From Methylomonas rapida (GTDB taxonomy: Bacteria > Pseudomonadota > Gammaproteobacteria > Methylococcales > Methylomonadaceae): DNA of 64,000 nt. The first letter of the stretch is position 1. Each line of letters opens with the position of its first letter. The stretch spans positions 1-64,000 of the forward strand of contig NZ_CP113517.1 of NCBI RefSeq assembly GCF_024360925.2, written 5' to 3'. The notes under the pieces were generated by a model. That model was not told where the DNA came from, did not search any database, and saw nothing but the letters and a program-made list of their open reading frames with translations. This document shows, piece after piece, positions 49,174-61,913 of the stretch. Position numbers and translations under genes: made by a program.

Positions 49174-49848
49174 ATGTTCGAATTGTACTTAGATAGCGCC
49201 AATATAGAAGAAATCAAAGTTTTAGCAGGGATGATGCCGCTGGCCGGCGTCACCACCAATCCCTCCATCATGGCCGCGGGCGGCGTGGGCTTGACGCAAT
49301 TGCTGCCGGAACTGGCCGAAGCCATTGGCCCGACGAGCCGATTTCATGTGCAGGTCATTGGTGACACGGTGGAGGACATCGTTGCGGAAGCCAAACGGCT
49401 ACACGATTTGCCCTTCGACATCGTGGTGAAAATTCCGGCGCATGGCGCCGGACTGGCGGCCATCAAGCAGATCAAGCGCCACGATATTCCGGTGCTGGCG
49501 ACAGCGATCTACAACGTGCAGCAAGGTTGGCTGGCGGCTTTGAACGGCGCCGATTATCTGGCGCCTTATCTGAATCGCATCGATAACCAGGGTTTTGATG
49601 GTATTGGTGTGGTCGCCGATCTGCAGAGCTTGATCGACCGGTATCAAATGCCCACCAAACTCCTGGTGGCGAGCTTCAAAAACGTACAACAGGTGCTGCA
49701 GGTGTTGAAACTGGGCGTGGCGTCGGTGACGCTACCGTTGGACATTGCTCGGCAAATGCTGACCAATCCGGCTACCGATGCCGCGGTTAGCCAATTTCAG
49801 CAGGACTGGCTGGCGGTATTTGCAGAGCGTTTGTCGTTTGACAGCTAA
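49174..49848 (+). CDS. fsa: Fructose-6-phosphate aldolase / TalC-type transaldolase
   Basis: 224-aa small transaldolase-family enzyme: MFELYLDSANIEEIKVLAGM, GVTTNPSIMA, the Schiff-base lysine in FDIVVKIPAHG, and a C-terminal half with AIYNVQQGWLAALNGADYLA. Length and motifs match FSA/TalC, which cleave fructose 6-phosphate or exchange dihydroxyacetone units. Start at 49174, where the conserved N terminus begins. In a methanotroph this could feed or branch from the ribulose monophosphate cycle, but family members differ in activity. Confidence 0.88.
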   Translation: MFELYLDSANIEEIKVLAGMMPLAGVTTNPSIMAAGGVGLTQLLPELAEAIGPTSRFHVQVIGDTVEDIVAEAKRLHDLPFDIVVKIPAHGAGLAAIKQIKRHDIPVLATAIYNVQQGWLAALNGADYLAPYLNRIDNQGFDGIGVVADLQSLIDRYQMPTKLLVASFKNVQQVLQVLKLGVASVTLPLDIARQMLTNPATDAAVSQFQQDWLAVFAERLSFDS

Positions 49849-50051
49849 TGTTTGAGCCGGCGGTGGGATCGTGGTTTTTCGGATTGGTTTCGACATGCGA
49901 TTTAATCTATAGTTAAGCCGATGCCGCGCATACTTGAGCTCAAGCATCATGTTCGTTTCAGTGAAAGCCTTGGTTTAGCGGGAGTTTGCCAAAACCAGTC
50001 CATCATTTTTCAGGGAAGCAACTTTTTAACGCATAACAATAGAGGTCCCGT

Positions 50052-50633
50052 ATGAAGATGAAGTCATTACTCGCCACCAGTTTCTGTACAGCCTTGGTTT
50101 TAGCCGGTTGCGATCAGAATAAATCCGCGGAAAGCGGCGACACGGCTGCCGCCAAACCCGAAACCCCCATTTCCGCCCCCGCAACGACACCGGGCAGCGT
50201 GACCAGCACTGTCACCGAGAGCGTCAAAGCCGTTGAAACTCAGGCTGAGCAAGCTACCGAAGCCGCTGGCGACATGGCAAAAGACCTGGGTCAGACCGCA
50301 GCCGACGTGACCGAAAGCGCGGGCCAGGCGGCCAGCGACGCGGTTGACGCCACCAAGAGCGCTACCAGTGAAGCGGTGAACGGTGCAAAAGAAGCCGCCG
50401 CGCAAGCAACCGATGCAGCGACCCAAGCTGCGGAATCCGCCGTGACGTCCTCCAAGGAAGCGGCTAACGCAGCCGCCGAAGGCGCCAAATCGGCCGTCAC
50501 TGACGCCGTTCAAGAAGCGGGCAAAGAGGCTGCGGCGGCGACGGATGCTGCAAAAGCCAAAGCTGGGGAAGCCGCTACCACGACCACCGAAAAAGCCGTC
50601 GAAGCAATCGATAAACTCAAACCCGCACCCTGA
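50052..50633 (+). CDS. Alanine-rich lipoprotein
   Basis: 193 aa. Lipoprotein signal MKMKSLLATSFCTALVLAGC with the lipobox LAGC. The mature part is low-complexity, built of alanine-rich ~11-residue-like repeats (AAQATDAATQAAESA; EAANAAAEGAKSA) resembling amphipathic LEA-type helices. Probably an outer-membrane or periplasmic stress protein; specific function unknown. A strong hairpin terminator follows. Confidence 0.8.
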   Translation: MKMKSLLATSFCTALVLAGCDQNKSAESGDTAAAKPETPISAPATTPGSVTSTVTESVKAVETQAEQATEAAGDMAKDLGQTAADVTESAGQAASDAVDATKSATSEAVNGAKEAAAQATDAATQAAESAVTSSKEAANAAAEGAKSAVTDAVQEAGKEAAAATDAAKAKAGEAATTTTEKAVEAIDKLKPAP

Positions 50634-50648
50634 TTTTAGACAGCCGCG

Positions 50649-50684
50649 GTTTGCCGTGACGCTACCGTCGCGGCAAACTGTTTT
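50649..50684 (+). terminator. Rho-independent terminator after the lipoprotein gene
   Basis: GTTTGCCG T GACG pairs with CGTC G CGGCAAAC around a CTAC loop (13-bp stem with one wobble), followed by TGTTTTG. It lies 16 bp after the lipoprotein stop. Confidence 0.85.
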
Positions 50685-50812
50685 GACATTTATTTGCATA
50701 ACCGGAACATGAACGCAAATCCCGGTCTTCTGCCTCGAGCCCATGTCCGCACGCTGTCGGGCACATTCCCAATCAGATAAAATACCGGCAAGCCTATCTT
50801 GTTCACCGCTCC

Positions 50813-52189
50813 ATGCAATCCCTAGCCTTTGTCGACCTAGAAACCACCGGCACATCGACGACGCAAGACCGCATTACCGAAATCGGCATCGTCCTGGTCG
50901 ATGCAAATGGCGCGCGCGAATGGAGTCGGCTGCTATATCCGCAAATGCGGATTCCGGCCTATATCGAGCAATTGACAGGCATCACCAATCAGATGGTGGA
51001 CCGCGCGCCGCCATTTGCCGAGGTGGCGGCTGAAGTCGCCGAACTGCTGCAGGGACGTTTGTTCGTCGCTCACAATGCCCGTTTCGATTACGGTTTTTTG
51101 AAGAACGAGTTCAAGCGCATCGGACTGAATTTTCAACCGCAAGTGCTGTGCACCGTCAAACTATCCAGGGCGTTGTTCCCTGAATTTCATCGCCACAATC
51201 TGGATAGCTTGATCGAGCGCCATGGCCTCAGTGTCGCCGATCGCCACCGCGCGTTGAGCGACGCCCAGTTGATTTACCAATTCTGGCAACACCTCGCCGG
51301 CCGGTTCCCGGCGGAACTATTGGCGGATACCGTGCGGAAACTGGTCAACCGTTCCAGCTTGCCGTCGCAAATCGATCCGATGCTGGTGCATGACTTGCCG
51401 GAAGGCCCCGGTGTTTATCTGTTTTACGGCGAAAACGATTTGCCGTTGTACATCGGTAAAAGCGTCAATATTCGGCAACGGGTGCTGTCGCATTTTTCCG
51501 CCGATCATAGCAGCAACAAGGAAATGAGTTTGTCGCAGCAGTTACGGCGCATAGAGTGGATGGAAACCGGCGGTGAACTGGGGGCTTTGCTGACCGAAGC
51601 CAGGCTGATCAAGGAAAAGATACCGGTGCATAATCAAAGATTGCGCCGCAAGAGTGCCTTGTGTGCCTGGCAATTAGCGCAACAGGGCGCGCATTTGACG
51701 CCCAAGTTGACTTGGGCCGACGAGCTGGATTTTGGTCGGCAAGACAATTTGTACGGTCTGTACCACAGCCTGCGCGATGCGCAGAAAGCCTTGCGCGGCG
51801 TAGCCGAGCAACACGGGCTGTGTCTGAGCCTGTTGGGTCTGGAAAAAACCGCCAAGGACAAACCCTGTTTTGCGTATCAACTAAAACGTTGCCAGGGCGC
51901 CTGTGTCGGCAAGGAAAAACCTTTGGCACATGCCGCGCGCTTGATGCTGGCGATGCAGAAATTGAAACTGGCTAGCTGGCCTTATCCCGGTGCTATCGGC
52001 ATCCGGGAAGGCGAGGATTTACATGTCATCGACCATTGGTGTTACCTCGGCACCGGCAAAACCGAGGCCGAAGTCGACGAGCTGTTGGCCGCCGGCCGCC
52101 CGGCATTCGATCGCGACACGTATATGATGCTCAGCAAAGCCTTGAAAAAAGCCAAAGTAGTCATGCTGGAATCTCGTAAGCAACAATAG
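50813..52189 (+). CDS. DnaQ-like 3'-5' exonuclease fused to GIY-YIG nuclease
   Basis: 458 aa. N-terminal DEDDh exonuclease: FVDLETTGTSTTQDRITEIG, VAHNARFDYGFLKNEF, and HRALSDAQ (about residues 1-170). C-terminal UvrC/Cho-like GIY-YIG domain: GPGVYLFYGENDLPLYIGKS, then RVLSHF (about 200-285), and a cysteine-containing tail (FAYQLKRCQGACVGKEKP). This fusion is widespread in proteobacteria and often annotated as a polymerase III epsilon-like protein. It probably acts in DNA repair. Confidence 0.9.
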   Translation: MQSLAFVDLETTGTSTTQDRITEIGIVLVDANGAREWSRLLYPQMRIPAYIEQLTGITNQMVDRAPPFAEVAAEVAELLQGRLFVAHNARFDYGFLKNEFKRIGLNFQPQVLCTVKLSRALFPEFHRHNLDSLIERHGLSVADRHRALSDAQLIYQFWQHLAGRFPAELLADTVRKLVNRSSLPSQIDPMLVHDLPEGPGVYLFYGENDLPLYIGKSVNIRQRVLSHFSADHSSNKEMSLSQQLRRIEWMETGGELGALLTEARLIKEKIPVHNQRLRRKSALCAWQLAQQGAHLTPKLTWADELDFGRQDNLYGLYHSLRDAQKALRGVAEQHGLCLSLLGLEKTAKDKPCFAYQLKRCQGACVGKEKPLAHAARLMLAMQKLKLASWPYPGAIGIREGEDLHVIDHWCYLGTGKTEAEVDELLAAGRPAFDRDTYMMLSKALKKAKVVMLESRKQQ

Positions 52190-52256
52190 TTGCGTAGATA
52201 AAGCCGGCATAAATCGAGCGCCGATGCGGCAATGGCTAAACCTAAAAACATCGGTA

Positions 52257-52387
52257 GTCCACGAAAAGCACGAAAGACACGAAATAAAACAGAGGGTTGC
52301 GTCACTTGATTTAGTTACCCGCAAGGTCCCGGCTTTTTGAGCAATAACTTTTTGAAACTGTTCGTGATTTTTGTGTGTTTCGTGGAC
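52257..52387. repeat. Intergenic element bounded by a 10-bp inverted repeat
   Basis: GTCCACGAAA (52257-52266) and its complement TTTCGTGGAC (52378-52387) bound ~130 bp containing ACGAAA-type direct repeats. It lies in the 286-bp gap before the pirin stop. It looks like a small non-coding dispersed repeat; no gene within. Confidence 0.45.
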
Positions 52388-52475
52388 CAAATGATTTTTA
52401 TAGGCTAAAGCGATTGCACTCCGGCGTTGCAGATTTGGAGTGAAAGAGCTTCAGCTTTTTCCCATAAACGCCTCG

Positions 52476-53339
52476 TTAAAATCGCCCAGCTTGATAATCG
52501 GCGATAGCCTGCCGGATTTCTTCTTCCGTATTCATCACGAACGGGCCATGCTGCACGACGGGTTCGCCCAATGGCCGGCCGGTGACTAGTACTGCCCGGC
52601 TTGATTGCTTGGCATGCAAGACTACGCCATCGCTACTGGGATGGTTGTCCAGTATCGCCAGCTGCTGCACGGCAATATCCCGATTATTTATGGTCATTTC
52701 GCCGCGATAGACATAGACAAAAGCAGTTAAGTTGGCAGCGAGCGGCTGACTGAATGCGGCGCCGGCCGGCACATGCAGATCCAGAAACAAAGGTTCGGTG
52801 ACGGGTCTTTGTATAGCGCCTTCCAGGCCCATGCTGTGTCCGGCGATGACTCTGAGCTTGCCGCCGTTGGGCAACGGTACTTCCGGAATGTCGTCATTTT
52901 GCACATCGCGGTAGCCTGGAGCCTGCATCTTGTCTTTAGCCGGCAAATTGATCCACAACTGAAAGCCTTCCAGCAGGCCATCTTTCTGTTCCGGCATTTC
53001 GGAATGGATGATGCCACGTCCCGCCGTCATCCACTGAATCCCGCCAGCTTCCAGCAGGCCGCCATGGCCGGCGTTGTCGCCATGTCTCATCCGACCAGCC
53101 AGCAAATAGGTCAAAGTCTCGAAACCGCGATGCGGATGATTCGGAAAGCCGGCAATGTAATCGTGGGCTTCGTCGCTGCCAAAGGCGTCCAGCATCAGAA
53201 ACGGGTCCAGCCGCTGTTGCAAGGATTGGTCGATCAAGCGGGTCAATTTGACCCCTGCGCCATCGGACGTTGCATGTCCGGCGATGAGTCGTTCCACGTT
53301 GCGCGAATGGTTGACGGTGTGGTTGGCTATATTCGGCAT
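52476..53339 (-). CDS. Pirin family protein
   Basis: 287-aa bicupin. N-terminal cupin metal site FPNHPHRGFETLTYLLAG and HGGLLEAGGIQWMTAGRGI, plus the SEMPEQ segment, are typical of pirins. Some bacterial pirins have quercetinase activity, others modulate enzymes; role here unknown. Start at 53339 because GAGGAGG precedes that ATG by 6 nt; longer in-frame extensions run into the azoreductase gene. It lies 28 bp after azoR on the same strand, so probably co-transcribed. Confidence 0.92.
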   Translation of the reverse strand: MPNIANHTVNHSRNVERLIAGHATSDGAGVKLTRLIDQSLQQRLDPFLMLDAFGSDEAHDYIAGFPNHPHRGFETLTYLLAGRMRHGDNAGHGGLLEAGGIQWMTAGRGIIHSEMPEQKDGLLEGFQLWINLPAKDKMQAPGYRDVQNDDIPEVPLPNGGKLRVIAGHSMGLEGAIQRPVTEPLFLDLHVPAGAAFSQPLAANLTAFVYVYRGEMTINNRDIAVQQLAILDNHPSSDGVVLHAKQSSRAVLVTGRPLGEPVVQHGPFVMNTEEEIRQAIADYQAGRF

Positions 53340-53367
53340 GATTGCCTCCTCGCTCATTCGAGCAACA

Positions 53368-53967
53368 TTAAACGGCCAGGGCGGCCACTTCAGCCTCGGC
53401 TTGTTGCAAAGCGGCTTTGGCAATGTCTTCACCCATCGCCAAGCCTTCTGCATGGATAAAAGTCAGATCGGTCATGCCCAAAAATCCCAGCGCGGTTTGC
53501 AGGTAAGGGGTGACCAAATCGTGCGGCGTGCCGCGATGCAGGCCGCCGAAAGCCAGGGCCAGATGGACCTTTTTGCCGGTTAGCAGTCCTTCCGGGCCGT
53601 TGGCGGTATAGCGGAAGGTGACGCCCGTGCGGCTGATCGCATCGAACCAGGCTTTCAATTGCGCCGGTATGCCAAAGTTATACATGGGCACGCCCAACAC
53701 GATATGATCGGCTTGCTGTACTTCGGCTATGAGTCGATCATCCATGGCTATTCGGTCTTGCTGGGCCGCGGAACGTTGCTCGGGTGGTGTAAACAAGGCC
53801 TGTAACGCGGCGGGGTCCAGCAACGGTGGTGGGGTTTGTGCCAAATCCCGGAAAATGATCGGCGAGGCAGGATAGGCGGTTTTCAGTTTATCGGCCAGCA
53901 ACCCGGCCAAGCGGCTGGAATGGCTTTGTTCGCCGCGAATGCTGCTGTTGATGTGTAGAATGGTCAT
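53368..53967 (-). CDS. azoR: FMN-dependent NADH-azoreductase / quinone reductase
   Basis: 199-aa flavodoxin-like enzyme: the N-terminal phosphate loop SSIRGEQSHSSRLAGL, the flavin-contacting VPMYNFGIPAQLKAWFDAIS, and LAFGGLHRG are typical of AzoR. It reduces quinones and azo compounds with NADH, protecting against thiol and quinone stress. Operon partner: pirin, a pairing seen in other bacteria. Confidence 0.92.
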   Translation of the reverse strand: MTILHINSSIRGEQSHSSRLAGLLADKLKTAYPASPIIFRDLAQTPPPLLDPAALQALFTPPEQRSAAQQDRIAMDDRLIAEVQQADHIVLGVPMYNFGIPAQLKAWFDAISRTGVTFRYTANGPEGLLTGKKVHLALAFGGLHRGTPHDLVTPYLQTALGFLGMTDLTFIHAEGLAMGEDIAKAALQQAEAEVAALAV

Positions 53968-54358
53968 GGTGCTTCTCCCTACGATGAGAGTGAGGTTTAA
54001 CTATAATCCGGCAAAAAGGATGACAGCGTTCCATGCAGGGCTGATTGTTCAGGCCCTTGCATCTAAAACAAACCGGCAACTTGGTTTCTCCCTTTGCAAA
54101 AGGGATTTTTAAAAAATCTCATCCAGCCCCTCGGCAACCGCTCAATGCGCTGTCTCAGCTTCCGCATCCATCCATCCATCCATTCAATCGTCCTTTTCCA
54201 ATGCCTACACCCAGGGCAACCGAGCTCTATAGTTAATCCGATGGCCGTATCATTTGCAGCGAATCACATAGTAGCGAATCACACCTTATCTTAAAATACC
54301 GGATCTTATAAAACCTTTTGCTTTTGCTACCATTGAAAATCTATCGACAAGAAGCGTC
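53968..54358. other. 391-bp non-coding region
   Basis: Between azoR (minus) and the GGDEF/EAL gene (plus). It should carry both promoters. A small stem CCCTTTGCAAAAGGG occurs at about 54091-54105. Otherwise nothing recognised. Confidence 0.4.
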
Positions 54359-57300
54359 ATGAATAAAAAAATAGCCCAACTGATGACCAGGGACGTCGTT
54401 CAGGTAGCCCCAGAAATGCCTTTATCCGAATGCGCGGAATTGATGGCGCGGCACCGCATCAGCTCGATACTGATCAGCGAAAACGACAAACCGGTCGGTT
54501 TGCTGACCGAGCGCGATGTGGTGCGATTATTGAGCCAGAATACGCCGCAAAACCAGGCGGTGTCCATGTTGATGTCGGCAAATCCGGTGACCGTGCGCGC
54601 CGATACCGATTATCGCGATGCCTATCATTTGTTTGTGCTGCATGGGATTCGGCATCTGGTGGTGGTCGACGGCGCCGGCCGTCTGGCCGGTATCGTCAGC
54701 GAAACCGATTTTCGCAGGCATGCCGGCGTTGCCGAATTCATCGGTTTGCGTACCGTGGCCACCATCATGGATAGGTCCGTGTTGTTGCTGCAACCCGATG
54801 AGCGGGTGATCGACGCGGCGCAGAAGATGCATGATCGCCGCGCCAGTTGCGCGGTAGTGGTGAAGAAGCGCAAGCCGATAGGCATCGTCACGGAACGCGA
54901 TATGGTCAGGTTATATCGGCGGCAGGCCGGCGATGCGCGTGTACGCGACATCATGTCCGCGCCGGTCGCCACGGTAGGGCCTGAACAATTGGTGGTGGAT
55001 GTCGTGCAGCGCATGCAAAATCAGGGCATACGCCATCTGGTGGTAGTCGATGGGCAAGGCGAAACGCTGGCGGTGGTGGGCGAACACGATGTGGTGAAGC
55101 ACACCGAAGGGCAATATGTCGATTTGCTGAACACGATCATTCGCGAGCAGATCGTGGAACTGGAATTGCAGCAGGCGAAAATCGACGAATTGATGTTGAG
55201 AACGGCGCTGAGCGAGAAGGAAAAACAATTACGGGATTTGCAAGCCCGTACCGAAAACGAAAAGGCTCTGCTTAGAACCCTGATCGATCATATTCCCGAT
55301 CTGATTTTTTTGAAGAGTACCGAGGGACACTATATCGGCTGCAACAAGGCATTCGCAGCTTTTTTGGGCATCGAGGAAAGCGCGCTAATCGGCAAGACCG
55401 ATTTCGATTTTTTCGATGCGCAAACGGCCGGTTCATTTCGGCAACTGGATTTGGAGGTCATGGCTTCCGGCCATTCACTGGTCAACGAAGAATGGGTGAC
55501 GTACCCCGACGGTCGCCGCGAATGCATGGAAACCTTGAAAACGCCTTATTGCAACGAACAGGGCGGTTTACTCGGCGTCATCGGCATCAGTCGCAATATC
55601 ACCAGTCGCAAACAGTCCGATCAAGCCTTGCGGGAAAGCGAGGAAAAGTTGCGCTCGCTGTTCGAAATGTCGCCGCTGGCCATTGCCCGCAATGCCCTGG
55701 ACGGCCGGTTCATCGAAACGAACCAGGCCTGGGTGGACATGCTGGGTTATACGCTGGATGAATTGAACGCGCTCAGTTACTGGCAATTGACGCCGAAAGA
55801 CTACGATGCGCAGGAGGCGCAACAGCTGGAATCCTTGCACAACACCGGCCGCTATGGTCCGTATGAGAAAGAATACTGGCACCGCGATGGCTGGCGGATT
55901 CCGGTGCGCCTCAATGGTGCCTTGATTATCGGCAGCGATGGGCAGCGTTACATCTGGTCCATCGTCGAGGACATCAGCGAACGCAAGCGCAACGAGGAAG
56001 ACATGCAACTGGCTTCGATGGTGTATCTGAACAGCGCGGAGGCGATGATGGTCACCGACGCCGACGGCAAGATCATTACCATCAATCCGGCCTTTACCGA
56101 GTTGACCGGCTTCAGTTCGGAGGAGGCGATAGGACAGAGCCCGCGCATTTTGAATTCCGGCTTGCACGATCGGTCCTTCTACGAGGCCATGTGGCAAAAA
56201 CTGCAAAGCTCGGGTTTCTGGCAGGGCGAGATCTGGAACAAACGCAAGAATGGCGAAATTTTTGCCGAATGGCTGACCATCAACAGCATTTATAAGGAAG
56301 ACGGCTGCTGCTTTAGGCGGGTGGCTTTGTTTTCCGACATTACCGAAAAGAAAAAGACCGAGGAATTGATCTGGACGCAGGCTAATTTCGATCCGTTGAC
56401 CAGCCTGCCCAATCGGCGCATGTTCAACGACAGGCTGAGCCAGGAAATCAAGAAGGCGCATCGCGGCGAACTGCGCTTGGCGCTGATGTTCATCGATCTC
56501 GATCATTTCAAGGAAGTCAACGACATTCTGGGGCATGGCGTCGGCGATCATCTGCTAAAGGAATCCGCCAAGCGATTGAGGGCCTGCGTGCGGGACACCG
56601 ATACCGTGGCCCGTTTGGGCGGGGATGAATTCACCATCATCGTTTCCGGACTGGAAGAAGCGCATAGCGTGGACCGCATCGCCCAAGAAGTTTTGAGCAA
56701 ACTGGCGGGTCCTTTTCATCTTGAAGGCGAAACCTTGTACATTTCCGCCAGCATCGGCATCACGATCTATCCGGACGATACCATCGATGTCGAAGAGCTA
56801 TGCAAAAACGCCGATCAAGCCATGTATGCGGCCAAACATCAGGGCAGGAACCGTTTCAGTTATTACCTGCCATCCATGCGTAACGAAGCCAAGCGGCGCA
56901 TGCGCCTGTCCAACGATTTGAGGATCGCGCTGGAAGAGCAGCAATTTAAGGTTTATTACCAGCCGATTGTCGATCTGGCCGATGGCAGTATTCGCAAGGC
57001 AGAGGCCTTGATTCGCTGGCAGCATCCCGAGCGCGGCTTGATCAATCCCGGCGAGTTTATCGCCATTGCCGAGGAAACCGGCAGAATCGTGGAAATGGGC
57101 GATTGGGTGTTTCAACAGGCGGCTTTGCAGGTCAAGCGTTGGCGGAAATGCTATCGGCCCGATTTTCAGGTTAGTGTGAACAAATCGCCGGTGCAGTTTC
57201 AAAACGACGAAACCTTTTACAAAGGCTGGATCGAACAACTGCGGCGGCTCGGCCTGAACGGCAATAGCGTGGTGATAGAAATCACCGAGGGTTTGCTGCT

Positions 57301-57685
57301 GGATAATAAGCCTATCGTCAACGATAAATTGTTGCTGTTCCGCGATGTCGGCATTCAGGTGGCGATAGACGATTTCGGCACCGGCTATTCCTCGCTCGCT
57401 TACCTGAAGATGTACGACATCGATTATTTGAAAATTGACCGCTCTTTCATCCGTAATTTGCGGCCGGATTCCAGCGATTTGGTGGTGTGCGAGGCCATCA
57501 TCGCGATGGCGCACAAACTGGGCATGAAAGTCATAGCGGAAGGCGTGGAAACGGTGGAGCAGCGCGAACTGTTACGGGTCGCCGGCTGCGATTGCGGTCA
57601 AGGTTATCTGTTTGCCAAACCGCTTCCCGTACAAGCTTTCGATGCCTTGCTGCATCAGGCCAAACAGGTCATGGCTTTTGGTTGA
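54359..57685 (+). CDS. CBS-PAS-GGDEF-EAL cyclic-di-GMP signalling protein
   Basis: 1,108 aa. In order: two CBS pairs (about residues 5-120 and 135-255), a coiled linker (about 260-300), three PAS domains (about 300-420, 425-550, 555-670), GGDEF (about 675-840, with the intact motif RLGGDEFTII) and EAL (about 850-1100, with KAEALIRWQHPERG and DDFGTGYSSLAYL). No transmembrane segment, so cytoplasmic. CBS domains usually bind adenine nucleotides, so it may couple energy status and PAS signals to c-di-GMP. Both catalytic motifs look intact, suggesting dual or switchable activity. Confidence 0.93.
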   Translation: MNKKIAQLMTRDVVQVAPEMPLSECAELMARHRISSILISENDKPVGLLTERDVVRLLSQNTPQNQAVSMLMSANPVTVRADTDYRDAYHLFVLHGIRHLVVVDGAGRLAGIVSETDFRRHAGVAEFIGLRTVATIMDRSVLLLQPDERVIDAAQKMHDRRASCAVVVKKRKPIGIVTERDMVRLYRRQAGDARVRDIMSAPVATVGPEQLVVDVVQRMQNQGIRHLVVVDGQGETLAVVGEHDVVKHTEGQYVDLLNTIIREQIVELELQQAKIDELMLRTALSEKEKQLRDLQARTENEKALLRTLIDHIPDLIFLKSTEGHYIGCNKAFAAFLGIEESALIGKTDFDFFDAQTAGSFRQLDLEVMASGHSLVNEEWVTYPDGRRECMETLKTPYCNEQGGLLGVIGISRNITSRKQSDQALRESEEKLRSLFEMSPLAIARNALDGRFIETNQAWVDMLGYTLDELNALSYWQLTPKDYDAQEAQQLESLHNTGRYGPYEKEYWHRDGWRIPVRLNGALIIGSDGQRYIWSIVEDISERKRNEEDMQLASMVYLNSAEAMMVTDADGKIITINPAFTELTGFSSEEAIGQSPRILNSGLHDRSFYEAMWQKLQSSGFWQGEIWNKRKNGEIFAEWLTINSIYKEDGCCFRRVALFSDITEKKKTEELIWTQANFDPLTSLPNRRMFNDRLSQEIKKAHRGELRLALMFIDLDHFKEVNDILGHGVGDHLLKESAKRLRACVRDTDTVARLGGDEFTIIVSGLEEAHSVDRIAQEVLSKLAGPFHLEGETLYISASIGITIYPDDTIDVEELCKNADQAMYAAKHQGRNRFSYYLPSMRNEAKRRMRLSNDLRIALEEQQFKVYYQPIVDLADGSIRKAEALIRWQHPERGLINPGEFIAIAEETGRIVEMGDWVFQQAALQVKRWRKCYRPDFQVSVNKSPVQFQNDETFYKGWIEQLRRLGLNGNSVVIEITEGLLLDNKPIVNDKLLLFRDVGIQVAIDDFGTGYSSLAYLKMYDIDYLKIDRSFIRNLRPDSSDLVVCEAIIAMAHKLGMKVIAEGVETVEQRELLRVAGCDCGQGYLFAKPLPVQAFDALLHQAKQVMAFG

Positions 57686-57799
57686 AACGGCCGAAGGATG
57701 GGCCGGCTTAAATCCCAGGGGCTTCCCGTGTTATCTTGATTGAAAATGCTTTGTTGGACGCATGTCCAATCGTCTGTAAATGATACGGGAGTAGCGGTC

Positions 57800-59182
<1,383 letters not shown>

Positions 59183-59234
59183 GTAATGTCGATTGCGCAA
59201 ATTTTTATAGGTAAAAATTCGTCGCGATTCGGAG

Positions 59235-59256
59235 TGCGATAGCTTCAGCTATCGCA
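59235..59256. terminator. Hairpin between sdaA and wrbA
   Basis: TGCGATAGC and GCTATCGCA form a perfect 9-bp stem with a TTCA loop in the gap between convergent genes. There is no T-tract, so it may be a Rho-dependent signal or a repeat unit. Confidence 0.45.
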
Positions 59257-59335
59257 ATAAGGCCGACGATCGAATTTCATGGATTCGTCATGCGTATCGT
59301 TTTTGCGAAGGTTCAAGATCGTTGGGCGCGCTCAA

Positions 59336-60276
<941 letters not shown>

Positions 60277-60350
60277 GGGTTTACGCCCTTTAGACACTCG
60301 ACAAGCCGCTATAATAACATTTCGACTTTTTTAGACCGCGTGAAAAAACT

Positions 60351-61781
60351 ATGCAATTACCCAATTATTCCTCCGCCCGCGTGCTGGTCGTTGGCGATTT
60401 GATGCTGGACCGCTACTGGCACGGCCCCACTTCGCGCATCTCGCCGGAAGCCCCGGTGCCTGTGGTGCATGTCAAACAGGATGAACATAGAGCTGGTGGC
60501 GCCGGCAACGTGGCTTTGAACATCGCCGCGCTGGGCGCCAAGGTTTCGTTGCTGGGTTTCACCGGCGAGGACGAGGCGGCGGTCGCGTTGGAAACCTTGT
60601 TGAAAAAAGCCGGTGTGCTGTGCATGTTCCAGGGCATTCCGCACCATCCGACCATCACCAAGTTGCGGGTCATGAGCCGGCATCAGCAATTGATCCGGTT
60701 GGACTTCGAGGACGGCTTTCAAGACATAGCCAGCGACATGCTGCTGCATCAATATCACGCGGAGCTGATGCAATCCAAGGTCGCGGTATTATCCGATTAC
60801 GGCAAGGGCACACTCAATCAAGTCGAACAATTCATCCGCCTGGCAAAAATGCTGAAAAAACCGGTATTGGTCGACCCTAAGGGCAGCGATTTTTCGATTT
60901 ACAAACAAGCCACGCTGATCACGCCCAACCTCAGCGAATTCGAAGCCGTGGTCGGCCGCTGCGCCGATCAGCAACAAATTGTCGAGCGCGGCACTCATCT
61001 GATGAACGAATTGGAACTGGAAGCCCTGCTGGTCACGCGCGGTGAACATGGCATGACCCTATTGAGCAAAGCCGAAGCGCCGCTGCATTTGCCCACCCAT
61101 GCCCGCGAGGTGTTCGACGTGACCGGCGCTGGTGACACGGTGATTTCGGTGCTGGCCGCCAGCTTGGCCGCCAAAATGTCGCTGGCGGAAGCGACGCAAC
61201 TGGCTAACATCGGCGCCGGCATCGTGGTCGGCAAAATGGGTACCGCCACCGTCAACACCGAGGAATTGGAAAACGCCCTGCACGGTCACCGCGCTCATCA
61301 CAAAGGCGTCTGCACGTTGCCGGAGTTATTGAAAGAACGCGCCGCCGCCAAGCAAACCGGCGAAAAAATCGTCGCCACCAACGGCTGCTTCGACATTTTG
61401 CATCCCGGCCACGTGCGCTACCTGCAACAAGCCAAGACTCTGGGCGACCGCCTGGTTGTACTGATCAACAGCGACGATTCGGTCAAACGCCTGAAAGGCC
61501 CGGAGCGTCCGGTCAACAATCTGGAACACCGCATGGAAATGCTGGCGGCGCTGGAATGTGTAGATTGGGTCGTGCCGTTCGAGGAAGATACGCCCAAACA
61601 AGTCATCGACCAGTTATTGCCGGATATCTTGGTTAAGGGCGGCGACTACACCGACATCACCAGCATCGCCGGCCACGACAGCGTGCTGGCCAATGGCGGC
61701 GAGGTGAAGATTTTGTCGTTCATCGAAGGCCATTCGACGACGGGGATTATTCAGACGATTAAAGACAAGGTGCAAGGGTAG
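60351..61781 (+). CDS. hldE: Bifunctional heptose 7-phosphate kinase / heptose 1-phosphate adenylyltransferase
   Basis: 476 aa, making ADP-heptose for the lipopolysaccharide inner core. N-terminal PfkB kinase (about residues 1-315) with [16 protein letters not shown] and the catalytic loop [16 protein letters not shown]-terminal cytidylyltransferase-fold domain (about 335-476) with [19 protein letters not shown]. Full-length fusion, confirming a Gram-negative host. The accessory DUF262 gene follows 132 bp later. Confidence 0.96.
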   Translation: MQLPNYSSARVLVVGDLMLDRYWHGPTSRISPEAPVPVVHVKQDEHRAGGAGNVALNIAALGAKVSLLGFTGEDEAAVALETLLKKAGVLCMFQGIPHHPTITKLRVMSRHQQLIRLDFEDGFQDIASDMLLHQYHAELMQSKVAVLSDYGKGTLNQVEQFIRLAKMLKKPVLVDPKGSDFSIYKQATLITPNLSEFEAVVGRCADQQQIVERGTHLMNELELEALLVTRGEHGMTLLSKAEAPLHLPTHAREVFDVTGAGDTVISVLAASLAAKMSLAEATQLANIGAGIVVGKMGTATVNTEELENALHGHRAHHKGVCTLPELLKERAAAKQTGEKIVATNGCFDILHPGHVRYLQQAKTLGDRLVVLINSDDSVKRLKGPERPVNNLEHRMEMLAALECVDWVVPFEEDTPKQVIDQLLPDILVKGGDYTDITSIAGHDSVLANGGEVKILSFIEGHSTTGIIQTIKDKVQG

Positions 61782-61913
61782 CGATGACAATAAGTGATGC
61801 CTTTGTAAAAAGGCATTAAGTCGACATGAATAAATGAAAGAGAATGGCTTAAAACAAGGCTGTTTGTTATGGTGCCAAGCTTATTTCTGATGTATTTCAA
61901 GTTTGAATCGCGT

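Noticed and set aside
55568..56551. 327-aa minus-strand frame opposite the GGDEF/EAL gene
   Set aside because: Antisense to clear PAS and GGDEF domains.
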